A DNA stretch of 64,000 nucleotides. Origin: Polyangiaceae bacterium (GTDB lineage Bacteria > Myxococcota_A > Polyangia > Polyangiales > Polyangiaceae). The position numbers and the translations under genes are program-made. Each line of letters begins with the position of its first letter. Position 1 is the stretch's first letter. Below, one piece after another: positions 9,376 to 19,200 of the stretch. The notes under the pieces are model-generated. The model saw nothing but the letters and a program-made list of their open reading frames with translations. It was not told where the DNA came from and did no database searches. Where the stretch lies: positions 1 to 64,000 of the forward strand of contig JAICUB010000021.1 of the NCBI GenBank assembly GCA_025936045.1, written 5' to 3'.

Positions 9376-9404
9376 TCGTTCCTCCAGGGTTGTGGAAGGA
9401 ACGA
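9376..9404 (-). promoter_or_regulatory. hairpin covering the Shine-Dalgarno of the lipoprotein gene
   Basis: On the minus strand CGTTCCTTCCA pairs with TGGAGGAACG (one bulged base) around a 6-base loop. The GGAGG used by the ATG at 9373 is in the 3' arm. It also sits just after the stop codon of the dapE fusion gene (9421), so it could be a terminator, a translational lock, or both. Confidence 0.4.
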
Positions 9405-9420
9405 GGCGCGAGCCGTGGCC

Positions 9421-11052
9421 TTACAGGGCCGCGTTCGGCGTCGGCGTGAGCGGGCTTCCGCCGGCGTCGAAATCCGCCTGGCCGTCAAAACGTGGGCTTT
9501 CCACGTACACGCGGAAGCGCACGGCATCCGTCTGCGGGAGCTGCCGGCGCACGAGCACACGCGTGACCTTGCCGTCGCGCGCGTCGACCTCCGCGGCGGC
9601 GAGCGTCGTGAGGTCGGGAATTTTTTCGAGCATGACGTCGCGAAACGAAAAGAGATTGGTCGCGAGGTCGCCGGAGCCGCGAAGCTCCGCGCGCCGGGGC
9701 TCGGGCGTCGCGCCGTCGCCGGCGGTGTACTCGAGCACCTGCCCCGCGTGTCCCGGATCTTCGACCTGCGCGACGAGCGAATGCTCGCGGACGTCGAGCA
9801 TCAAGAGACGAGCGTTGCCCGTGCGCGCGCGCAGCGCCGGGAGCCAGCGCCTGACCGCGCTGCGCTCGAAGTAGCTCGGGGTGTTCGGCGCCGCGTCGGT
9901 CACGGCGTCGATGCGCCGTTCGGTCGCGCCGGTCGTGTTCTCGCAGCCGCTCGTCGTGGTGAGCGCGCCGAGCGCGACGAGGAGCACGCCGAGCGTCGCA
10001 ACCTTCGCGAAGAAACGCTCGAGAATCCCGCGCCCCGTCTCGAGCGCCGGGATGAACGTCCACTCGTTGCGCTGGTGCGCTTGCGCGTTCGTGCCGGGGC
10101 CGAAGTTCGCGGCTGGGACGCCCGCGGCGTGAAAGCGCGCGACGTCCGTCCACGCCTGCTTCGCCTCCACGGCGAGCACGCCGCTGTCGGCGAGCGCGGC
10201 GACGAGCGGGTGATGCCGGCTCGGCGGGGCGGACGGCGCCAAGTCCGGAAAAGCGACCTCGGCCTCACCGGCCACGAGGCGCGTGACGTTCGCCTGTGCC
10301 TGCTCGAGGGAGGTATTCGGCCCGAAGCGATGGTTCAGGTTGAGCTCGAAGCGATCCGGCACGACGTTGCGCGCGCGGCCGCCCGTCGCCATCGTCGCGC
10401 TGATGACGTTCTTCCACTCGAAGCCGTCGACGAGCTCGCTGGCTGGCTCGAGCGCGCCCAGGCGCGCCAGCAACCCCGCGGCCTTATGCAGCGCGTTTTC
10501 GCCCTGCCACGGTCGTGCGCTATGGGCCGTCCTGCCCTGGAAGGTCACCGTCGCGTGCAGGGAGCCGCCGCAGCCGAGCTGCAGCTTATTGTCGCTCGGC
10601 TCGAGCGCGATCGCGAAGTCCGCCTGCGTGAGCTCGGGGTCCTGTGCCAACACCGGGCCGAGCTCGTTCTCCGCGAAGGGCCCCTCTTCGCGCGCGTAAA
10701 AGACGAGCGTCACGTCGACGTTCGGTCGTTCGCGGCGCTCGGCGAGGTCGAGCATCAACGCGAGGCCGCTCTTCATGTCGGCGGAGCCGGCTCCGTAGAG
10801 CTTCTCGCCTTCGACACGCGGGGGCCCGTCGTGCACGGTGCGGACCACGTCGAGGTGCCCCGCGAGCACGACGTGCGCCTTGCCGGTTCCGCGCAGCAGC
10901 GGAACGACGATGGAGTTGCCGTAACGCCGAATCGGCCCCGCGAGCGGCGTGCGTCCGACGCGCTCCGCGACGGCTTCGCAGAGCGCCTGCTCCTCGCCGA
11001 TGGGTGAGGGGACGCGGCAGAGCCAGAGCAGCGTTTCGACGAGGTCGTTCAT
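9421..11052 (-). CDS. dapE: succinyl-diaminopimelate desuccinylase fused to a lipoprotein-like domain
   Basis: Residues 1-~355 are an M20 zinc peptidase of the DapE type, which cleaves N-succinyl-LL-2,6-diaminopimelate in lysine and peptidoglycan synthesis. Metal-site motifs are LAGHLDVV, YGAGSADMKSG, AREEGPF and a C-terminal NAQAHQRNEW. At RFFAKVATLGVLL the frame continues without a stop into a hydrophobic stretch ending TTTSGC, a good lipobox, then ~170 residues of unknown fold. That looks like a second, lipoprotein gene fused in frame. No ATG starts the second part; an in-frame GTG inside the hydrophobic stretch is the only candidate. Either a stop or frame was lost, really or in assembly, or this is a true fusion. 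It lies 10 bases after dapD in the same operon. Confidence 0.82.
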   Translation of the reverse strand: MNDLVETLLWLCRVPSPIGEEQALCEAVAERVGRTPLAGPIRRYGNSIVVPLLRGTGKAHVVLAGHLDVVRTVHDGPPRVEGEKLYGAGSADMKSGLALMLDLAERRERPNVDVTLVFYAREEGPFAENELGPVLAQDPELTQADFAIALEPSDNKLQLGCGGSLHATVTFQGRTAHSARPWQGENALHKAAGLLARLGALEPASELVDGFEWKNVISATMATGGRARNVVPDRFELNLNHRFGPNTSLEQAQANVTRLVAGEAEVAFPDLAPSAPPSRHHPLVAALADSGVLAVEAKQAWTDVARFHAAGVPAANFGPGTNAQAHQRNEWTFIPALETGRGILERFFAKVATLGVLLVALGALTTTSGCENTTGATERRIDAVTDAAPNTPSYFERSAVRRWLPALRARTGNARLLMLDVREHSLVAQVEDPGHAGQVLEYTAGDGATPEPRRAELRGSGDLATNLFSFRDVMLEKIPDLTTLAAAEVDARDGKVTRVLVRRQLPQTDAVRFRVYVESPRFDGQADFDAGGSPLTPTPNAAL

Positions 11053-11062
11053 CGCGCGGCCG

Positions 11063-11887
11063 TCAGACCGCCACGCCGAAGTCGCGAAGTGCGCTGTTCA
11101 GGCTCGTTTTCTTGTCGGTGCTCTCGCTGCGGCGGCCGATGATGAGCGCGCACGGCACCTGAAATTCGCCGGCGGGGAAGCGCTTGGTGCGTGTGCCCGG
11201 GATGACGACGCTGCGCGTGGGGATGCGCCCGCGGAGCTCCACGGGCTCGCTGCCGGTCACGTCGAGAATCGCCGTGGACGCGGTGAGCGCAACGCCCGCG
11301 CCGATCACGGCTTCGCGTTCGACGATCACGCCCTCGACGATGATGGCGCGCGAGCCAATGAAGCAGCCGTCCTCGACGATCACCGGTTGCGCTCCGGGCG
11401 GCTCGAGCACGCCGCCGATACCGACGCCGCCCGACAGATGACAGTCGCGCCCGATCTGCGCGCAGGAGCCGACGGTGGCCCAGGTGTCGACCATCGTGCC
11501 CGCGCCGACCCACGCGCCGATGTTGACGTAACCCGGCATGATGATCGCGCCCTTTTCGACGAAGGCGCCGTAGCGCACGGTGCCGGGCGGGACGACGCGA
11601 ACGCCCGCTTCTTCGAGCCCGCGCTTGAGCGGGATCTTGTCGTAGAACTCGAAGGGTGGAGCTTCGAGCTTCTGCATCGGGCGGATCGCGAAGTAGAGCA
11701 GGATGGCCTGCTTCACCCACGCGTTGGTCACGTACTTGCCCGGCCCTTCGGGGGTGACCACGCGCAGCGTGCCCGTGTCGAGGCGGCGGATGACCTCCTC
11801 GACCGCTTGTTTGACTTCGGGCTTCGCCAGCAGTGAGCGATCCGCGAACGCTTGAGTGATCTGAGCTTCGAGCTCGGCGTCTTGCAT
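11063..11887 (-). CDS. dapD: 2,3,4,5-tetrahydropyridine-2,6-dicarboxylate N-succinyltransferase
   Basis: A 274-residue DapD, full length, which succinylates tetrahydrodipicolinate using succinyl-CoA in the diaminopimelate route to lysine and peptidoglycan. The N-terminal helical region is followed by hexapeptide repeats of a left-handed beta-helix: GAIIMPGYVNIGAWVGAGTMVDTWATVGSCAQIGRD is the diagnostic region (residues ~143-178). It is immediately upstream of dapE. ATG 11887 has no Shine-Dalgarno but has a good -10-like TATATT only 11 bases upstream, so the message may be leaderless. Confidence 0.95.
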   Translation of the reverse strand: MQDAELEAQITQAFADRSLLAKPEVKQAVEEVIRRLDTGTLRVVTPEGPGKYVTNAWVKQAILLYFAIRPMQKLEAPPFEFYDKIPLKRGLEEAGVRVVPPGTVRYGAFVEKGAIIMPGYVNIGAWVGAGTMVDTWATVGSCAQIGRDCHLSGGVGIGGVLEPPGAQPVIVEDGCFIGSRAIIVEGVIVEREAVIGAGVALTASTAILDVTGSEPVELRGRIPTRSVVIPGTRTKRFPAGEFQVPCALIIGRRSESTDKKTSLNSALRDFGVAV

Positions 11888-11898
11888 GGGAGCGCGCG

Positions 11899-11904
11899 AA
11901 TATA
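11899..11904 (-). promoter_or_regulatory. candidate -10 box giving a near-leaderless dapD message
   Basis: TATATT on the minus strand ends 11 bases before the dapD ATG, in otherwise very GC-rich DNA. Transcription starting 6-8 bases later would leave a leader of about 3-5 bases, consistent with the missing Shine-Dalgarno. No convincing -35 hexamer is visible. Confidence 0.3.
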
Positions 11905-12040
11905 GCGCGGTTTTTTGCGGGGGCTCCTACCCGCGACCGTGACGGGCCTGGAGAGCGGCGGGCGGGGGGATTTCGGCGGTGTTCACGGAGCCGGAAGCGC
12001 GGACTGCGGTCGGCGGACCGACGGCTCAGAGGGACTCCGG

Positions 12041-12664
12041 CTACATCCCGGGATAGTTGAAGCAGCCGGAGACGTGCGTCGTGTCGGCGGGGAGGGCGCT
12101 GTCCGTCTCGCACGTCACGTTGAACCGAATACGCGCGGCTCCCAGGGCTGGGGGGGCGGAGCCCTGCTCGATGGACAAGATATCAATGTTCGCTTGGCCG
12201 GAAGTTGAAAGACAAAAGTAGTAGTGGCCGACCGGGCCTGCGCCCTCGATTTGAACTCTTGGATCGTCGCCAACCGAGACCTCGTCTCCCGCAGCGAATG
12301 GGATGAGCCGGTCCGAAACCAGAATGACCCGCAAGGCGGTCGAGCTCTCCGCCATGAAAAAATCCACTGCCGTGAACTCGCCGTTGTCCCAACGGACGCC
12401 TGTTTGAGGCGTGACACCAGAAACCGTGATTGGGGCCCCGGCGAAGCCGGAGACCGCAATGTTCGATGTGTTCGGATCACAGGTGCCTGGTGTACCCTTA
12501 TCGCCGTCGGCTTTCGCGGAGGGTGAGCAGGCTGCAATCGTACACGCGATTGCGAGGACACCCGCTATCCCTGGCGTCGTCGACACACACGCTCCGACCG
12601 GTCGGCGCTCTAGATGTCTTGGGAGGGTACATTTGCTGCCGTTCACCATTGTCTTGTGCCACAT
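12041..12664 (-). CDS. putative lipoprotein, unknown function
   Basis: Up to 207 residues with a hydrophobic segment VLAIACTIAAC that ends in a lipobox, followed by a Ser/Lys/Asp spacer and a beta-rich domain with paired Cys residues (CDPNTSN, FCLSTS, NVTCET, GCFNYPGM). I do not recognise the family. The start is uncertain: ATG 12664 gives a long N-region, and ATG 12649 or GTG 12586 are alternatives, none with a strong Shine-Dalgarno. It follows the presumed RHS immunity gene on the same strand with 28 bases between, and shares the lower GC content of that locus. Confidence 0.6.
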   Translation of the reverse strand: MWHKTMVNGSKCTLPRHLERRPVGACVSTTPGIAGVLAIACTIAACSPSAKADGDKGTPGTCDPNTSNIAVSGFAGAPITVSGVTPQTGVRWDNGEFTAVDFFMAESSTALRVILVSDRLIPFAAGDEVSVGDDPRVQIEGAGPVGHYYFCLSTSGQANIDILSIEQGSAPPALGAARIRFNVTCETDSALPADTTHVSGCFNYPGM

Positions 12665-12692
12665 CAGATCACTTCGGTTGTCGCGAGCGGAC

Positions 12693-13190
12693 CTACGACG
12701 TCATGGCTGACTCCGCCCACGCAGTGACTAAATGATTTTTGGCGAGCAGCGGACATCGCACGTTCGCAACGTGAATAAAATCGGCGACGAGTTGGTTCAA
12801 GGCTTTCACCAGTTCGTTCAGATCGCCCTGAACCACAGCTGGCTCTGGACGCCACTCCGTCATGCTGACGCACGTCGCCGTAAATGTCTTGCCGGCAATG
12901 ATGAAATCGAGACGCCTTTGTATGCCTTGCTCATACAGGTCCAGCGAAAATTCGCCCGAGCCGCTTCGAATGGCGTCGGAGACGTCAGGAAGTTGCTCCA
13001 GCACCGTGAGTAGGTCCGTGCGTACGTCCGTGGGCCATCTCGCCTGCCCAAATCCACTCACAAGGAACTCAACGCAGCCGGAGTCTTCTAGACTGTCACA
13101 GAGTGCGCCTAATATGGCCATCGTGTCTTGCTCCGCACTTTGGACAGCCGGGATGATCTGGCACATAGTCTGGAGCCTTAGTATTATCAT
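12693..13190 (-). CDS. putative immunity protein for the adjacent RHS toxin
   Basis: A 165-residue soluble, acidic protein without signal peptide or membrane segments. It starts 18 bases after the stop of the giant RHS gene on the same strand, exactly where RHS/polymorphic toxin immunity genes lie. The sequence has an amphipathic N-terminal helix, a beta-rich middle (SLDLYEQGIQRRLDFIIAG, TFTATCVSM) and a C-terminal helix (LNELVKALNQLVADFIHVA). GC content is visibly lower than that of the housekeeping genes. I do not recognise the family; the immunity role is inferred from position, size and composition only. Confidence 0.6.
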   Translation of the reverse strand: MIILRLQTMCQIIPAVQSAEQDTMAILGALCDSLEDSGCVEFLVSGFGQARWPTDVRTDLLTVLEQLPDVSDAIRSGSGEFSLDLYEQGIQRRLDFIIAGKTFTATCVSMTEWRPEPAVVQGDLNELVKALNQLVADFIHVANVRCPLLAKNHLVTAWAESAMTS

Positions 13191-13208
13191 GTCCGAAAAA
13201 CTCTGGTG

Positions 13209-16200
13209 TTAAAGGCCAGGGTGGAACGTGGGAAAGGCCGTTCGGATTGATCCGTCTGGCTTGAAGTATATCTCTGCTCCGTTCGCTGGCACAACTTCCC
13301 CGCTCGGCATAATCACCTGACCCAAGCCTGATGGCAAGCCGCGCACATAGATGCTGCCCTGAACGTCTACGACTTGTCTCGCGAGCCATCGAGCTGCAGC
13401 TTGATTGTTGAGCCATTGACCCTGTGGATTGCCAGTTCCTCGCGCTCTCCCGGTCAGGTTTCTGGTCACTTTGCCTCCTTGGCCGTGACGACTAAAGGTG
13501 TGTCCAAACTGACGCCAGCTGCTCGGATCAGGCGAAGTTGTTAGCTGAGCGCGCGCGTTGCCGGGCGGCTTTCGCGCTCCGCCCTCGCCCGGGTCTGGTT
13601 GGGTTTCATCCAAAGGCTCCGTCTTGTCTGGATCGTAGACGTCGGGAAGCGTGCTATCAGCGCCACCGCCGCCAAGTGCCTGGTTCAGCAAGTCCCAAAG
13701 GAATTGAAGCGGCGCAAGCGGTTGCAGATAAGGTTCAGGTGGGTTGCTTCGTGCCGGCGTTGGTCCAACGCCGCCATGATTCTGCCCTAGCGCCGAAGCC
13801 CCGCTGTGCGTCGCACCGACGTTAGCGGGCGCATGATGTCCAACAGGAAGTGTCGTCGTGATGGGTGAACCGGCCCCGGGCGTGCCTCCGGCGAGCTCGA
13901 ATAGATCTCTCGCAATGTTAACCGCGGCGGCGGCGACAGAAGCCGGGTCGCCGAGGGCGGCTTGGTAGCCCCCTCCACCTGCAGCCGTCACATCAGGAAT
14001 GTCCCCGAACGACCCAAAGTTACCACCTCCGACTGCGCTCGGTCTTGGGACGGTCACGGGATCCACATCCCCGAAGTCGTAGACACCGCTCGCGGCGTCG
14101 CCGTTCAGAGTGAAAAGACCGCTTGGGTCCGTCAGATTGATGGGATCGTTCTGAACGTAGCTGTAGTGGTTGAGTCCTTGCAACAGTGGGTCAGCCGTAA
14201 GGAAACGCCCCGCGAGAGGGTCGTAAATACGCCCATGCATGTCGATAAGACCCAGGTCGCGGTCGTGATCCTGGCCCGTAAAACCGACCCTAGTAACCGG
14301 CATCGACGGCGTAAGGGTTTCCTTGCCGAACGGATCGTACTCTTGATGCTGAACGCTCGAATCCTGGTCGTTCGTGATCGTGTCGACCGAACCGAGGTGA
14401 TCGGTGTGGAAGAACAGGGTTTGGTCAGTCCCTGACTTTCGGACGATCTCGCCGATCAGGCGAGAATCAGCGTAGAGGCGAAAGCGCTCGTCCTGAGTCG
14501 TACCGTTCGGATCCGCGAAACGCTGGTAAAAGGCTCCCGCGAAGTAGCGCGTCCCCACCCCGGGATCCCGGCGAACGACACGATCTTCATCGGCGGAGTA
14601 CTCGAACTGAGTCGTGATGTCGCCCGTGGTGATAATGCTTGGGAGGTCGAACGGGGTATAGGTGAACGTTTGGGTGCCGCCCGGAACGTCGGGCCCGCTC
14701 CGGTCCTGCACGTTGCCGTTCGGATCATAGTGGTAAATGTTCCCGCCCACAGTGTCCACGAAATGGGAACCGCCCGGCTTGTACGCAGTGGAAGTTCCGC
14801 CTCGCTGGGTGAGGTTGTCGATGTCGTCATAGCCGAAGGCCATGGCAGGTTGCTGCTGACCGGCCACACTCGGGGTGAGCGTACCCAGGCGATTCAGATT
14901 GTCATAGTCGTAGGCGGCGTCATTCTGAGTGACCCCGTTGCTCCGGGTCATCACTTGTCCAGTGGGCCAGAATGTGTAACCCAGCTGTTGCACCGACGTG
15001 GCGCCGCGCTGAGTGGCAATATTTTTTAGCCAGTGCTGCTCGGGCGTGTATTGGTAGGTGGTAGTTACGCCGTTGCCAAATGTCTCGGTCTGCACGAGCT
15101 GCCCTTGATAGGCATCAGTCATCTGCCAGAGAGGCTTCTCGCTACCGTCCGCGTTGCGTTGCGTGAGCGACTTCAGCGCGCCGGATGCGTCGTCGTAACG
15201 GTAGAGGGCCGTGACCTGCGCGCCTGTTCCCAGATCGGGGTAGTCGATGCGGCTCGAGCGCCCGAGATCATCGTAACCGAATGTGAACGCGTGGTGCGTA
15301 TGATCCAGGACGTAGTCCACCTGATGTAGGAGGCCACGGTTTACGTCAGTCACGGCCTCGTAAGTATAGTCGATCCGCTGCCCGTCCGGATTCTCTACGG
15401 TCGCCGGAGAGACCATGCTCGACAAACGACCGACGGCGTTCGCGCCTTCGTCGTAGGTCCACGTCGTGACGCCATTTGCATCGTCAATTTCGCGGAGGCG
15501 ACCGAGCACGTCGTGGAAGTACGTGCGTAGCCGCGCACTGGCGTCCGTGGAGGTCGCAACCTGGTTGAAGCTGTCGTACGTATACCCCTTGTGCAAGGTG
15601 TCGCGGTCCGACTCGCCGATGAGGCGTCCGAACACGTCGTATGCGAGCGAGGTAACGTTTCCGAGGTGGTCGTAGGCGTTGAGGAGGTGCCCCCCGCTGC
15701 CGAAAATATAGCGATCGCTCTCGGCGACGGTACTGATGTTGGTTTCGTCGATGCTGCGGACGACACGGCCCTCATAGTCCTTGACCGAAACAAGCCGGCG
15801 GCCGCGCTCGTCGATGTCGAGCTCGATGTCGGTGACGCAAGCAGCGTCGCCCGCTCCGCAGTCGATGCCGGTCAGCCAATTGTCATAATTCTGATTCAGT
15901 GTGACGCGGCTTGCGTATTGATGTTGGACCGTTGACCCGTCGGAACGTTGAACACCGGTCAAGCGATTGAGGTCGTCGTACGAATAGACCGAGCTCGGTA
16001 TGGCTGTCGCGTCAGATGAATGCCCCAGCGTTGTGCCGGCGACTCGACCGCGTCCGTCGAAAACCGATTCCGTGATCACGTCCACTCCGTTGAAGCCAAC
16101 GGCAGTGGTGCGCACGGCCCGGCCGTGGCTGTCGAGCTGGCTCGTAACGTGAGACCCGTGCGACGGCCCGGTGCCTTGACGGTCGACGGTGACGCTCGTG

Positions 16201-19200
16201 CGCGGTCGTATAGTACCAGCCGCGGTCGTTCCGGATACTGCGCCGGGTGCCAGGCTTGAATAGGTGTAAGTCGTCGTGCCTTCTGGATCGATCTCGGTTG
16301 AGATCAGCCCGAGCCCGTCGTAGCTCGTGCGCACCGCGATCCCGTTCGGATCGATGACTGTTTTTGGCACGCCCCAGCTCGTATCGAAATGCACCGAGGT
16401 CCATTGATTCGCTGGATTGATGATCAGCGTTGGAAAGACATTGTCCTCGTCGAAAGTGATTGTAGTCGTGCGGGGAGTTTCTCCATTGGAACCGGTGTCG
16501 GTAATCTCCCACGCATTGCCGAAGTCGTCGCGCGTGTACGCGGTCTGCGAGAGGGGATGCGAACCGCTATACCGAGTGATGGTCTTGAGGAAACCGTTGT
16601 CGTAGTACGTGTAGTTGACGTCATGGACGAGCTCCCAGTCGAGGCCGCGCTTGGTTCGGGTCGTTACGTTACTCGGCCTGGCAATGAGCCAGTGATCCAC
16701 GTCGACATTGTAGAATGCCGTCATGTTGCGCGTCTCGAAGGCTCCGCCCGCGCCGCTGGGCTGGAACTCCTCGTCGTGGGTATACATGTTACCCATCGTA
16801 TCGATGTTGAAAGCCTCCGCGTGCTCGGTGAGTAGCTGGCCGTTATCGCTTTCCGGCGCGGTAACTCGACGATCGTAAAGAGTCGTGTCGCGCATGCCCA
16901 GCTTTGGGAAAGGTCTGCCATAAGCCGATACGCCCACCTGCCACTCGTTGTCGATGTGCATTCGACGTTGGTAGGTGTCAGTCTCGAGAGGCTGCGTCGT
17001 GCCGTTGACGGAGACCGTCTCATCCACGGTGATGCTGTGCGTCATGCCAGCGAGCGGATAAAGGTATGGTGGAGCACTTCCAGCCGAAGGTTGCCCGGCT
17101 GGCGTGTACCGTGTCGGCGGTTCCGTAACGAGCGTGGTCTTCCTGTTCGCAGGTTGCAACGGCACATGGTCATCGAAATTTTCGACGATAATCCTGCTGT
17201 CGAACCCGAGGAACCCGTGGCCTTCAGTGTTCATCCGCCCGTTCGTATATGTGTAGCTGTGGGACGATTCTCCGACCAGGGTCTGATTGTCGTTGTCGAT
17301 GACCTGGTTCGAGTACGAGCTGACGAGTCCGGTCATGCGCCTTAGGCACGTCTCGGGCCAGGTCGAGCCTGTGCAGGTGTCGGTGTACGCGTTAGGCTCG
17401 TCGTATTTGATCGTAACCACGTTTCCGACGCCGTCGGTCACTCGCGACAACTGCTGGTATTGTGCGCGATGACCGTAGTTGGTTCCGTGGGGGCCGAGAA
17501 GGTCGATGTTTCCGTCGGCGTCAATGTCCGTCGCACCATCGAACGTGGACGAGATCACGGCGCCGTCGGCGGTGTGCGCTTGAACGTCGGTCGCCACGAT
17601 TGCTGTCAAAAACGCGCTTGCGTCGCTGTTCGGCATCATCGCCACGCTGTAGCCGACTCCGTTGTCGCCCCAGTTTTCGAGCAGGTCGGTGATGCCGTCT
17701 CCGTTGTAGTCTAATACAGCGCTGCGTCGGTACTCGAAGTTGCTGGGCGGTACGGGATGATCGAGGTTGCGCTGGAAGAACGAGCCATTGCCCATATTCA
17801 GCCAGACCGTCGCCTGGTTACCGTCCACGCGCATGAAGTCGACCAGGCCATCGCCGTTGTGGTCACCGAGGGTCACATTGCCACCGCTTGCGCTGTCCCC
17901 CGAATCCTCGAAACCGAGCGGCTGCCACGCGATGGTTCCTGGGTCGTCAGGTCCCGTCTTCGAGTATTTTAGGACCGACCAAGGATTCGAGAAGTCGCGA
18001 GCGAGGAGGTCGGTCGTCCCGTCACCATCAATGTCGACGAAGGTATGCGAATCGGCGTCTGTTTCGCAGAGGAGGAGGGGCGAACCTGAAGTCGGAGCAG
18101 TGAGGGTGATGGGGTCGTAAAAGAACTCTTCGCCAGCTTGCAGCACGGCGTCCACCGGTTTGCGGCGACGCAGCTGGAGCGTGTACTGATCTTGACACCA
18201 GAGCAAATCCTCGAGTGAATCACCGTCGATGTCGAATAGGATGGGATCTTTGTGGGGCAGGTTCGAGAGCGAGATTGAGGCTGCGTAGATGTGTGCGCCT
18301 GAGGTGTACGAATTCAATGTTTGGAACTGCCCAGGAGGGTTCGTCCAGAACCCTAAGGATAAGTTGTCGCGCTGTTGCTGATTGTCATAACTACAGAAGC
18401 CTCCGATGTCGTCCTTGCCGTCACGATCGAAATCCACAAAGTACATTGGGGAGGCCGCGCCGCAGACGAATTGGACGTCCTGTGCCAGGAACGGATTCGA
18501 TGCGCGTGAGCCATTGCCGAGGTAAAGAAAATCCGACTCGCGCATATAAGGATGGACGTACTTGGATCCCCAGAGGCTCGGATAGACCGCGTTCCAAAAC
18601 ATCGAGACCCATTCCCCGACGCCAGGAGGGGCAAAGAGTCCAGCAACCTGGATGCCGATGTCGGTGATAGCGCGGGGCGCGCTAGGTGGATTGGCGGGTG
18701 GGCCGGTCGTGACCTGCGAGGTCGTGAAGTCCGGAATGCCGTCGCCGTTCGCGTCGAGCTGCGCCCCCATGTCGATCGTGCTCCCCACGGCTGGATCGAA
18801 GTGGGTCGCGTTTTCGGTCGTATATATGAAGGTCGTCGGTGCCTTACAGCCGGTGTCGGCGTCCTTCTCGCATTCCGTGATTTGGTAGAGCTCGCTCGGA
18901 CCGGTCGCCGGATACTTGAGGTGATAGTTCTTGACGGGCTGATTAGAAACATACGTGATGATGCGACTCAAACGCTGATCCTTCAGATCGGCGATGCCGC
19001 CCTGGAGGAATCGGAGCGACCGGTCTGGTCTGGGCTCGTAGCTGAACCGAACCTGGCGATTGCCGGGCGAGTTGCCATGAGACGTGTACGTGATGGACGA
19101 CGGAATTACCGAGGTTGGCAACGCGAGTCCGGCGAAAGACTGCTGCAGCAGCGCGTTGTTGTTTTGGTAGGAGACGTTCATCGTGTTGCCGGCGTGGTCG

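Noticed and set aside
14000..16900. Several plus-strand frames of 100-160 codons opposite the RHS repeats
   Set aside because: They are the antisense of YD repeats, lack starts with Shine-Dalgarno sequences and have no domains.
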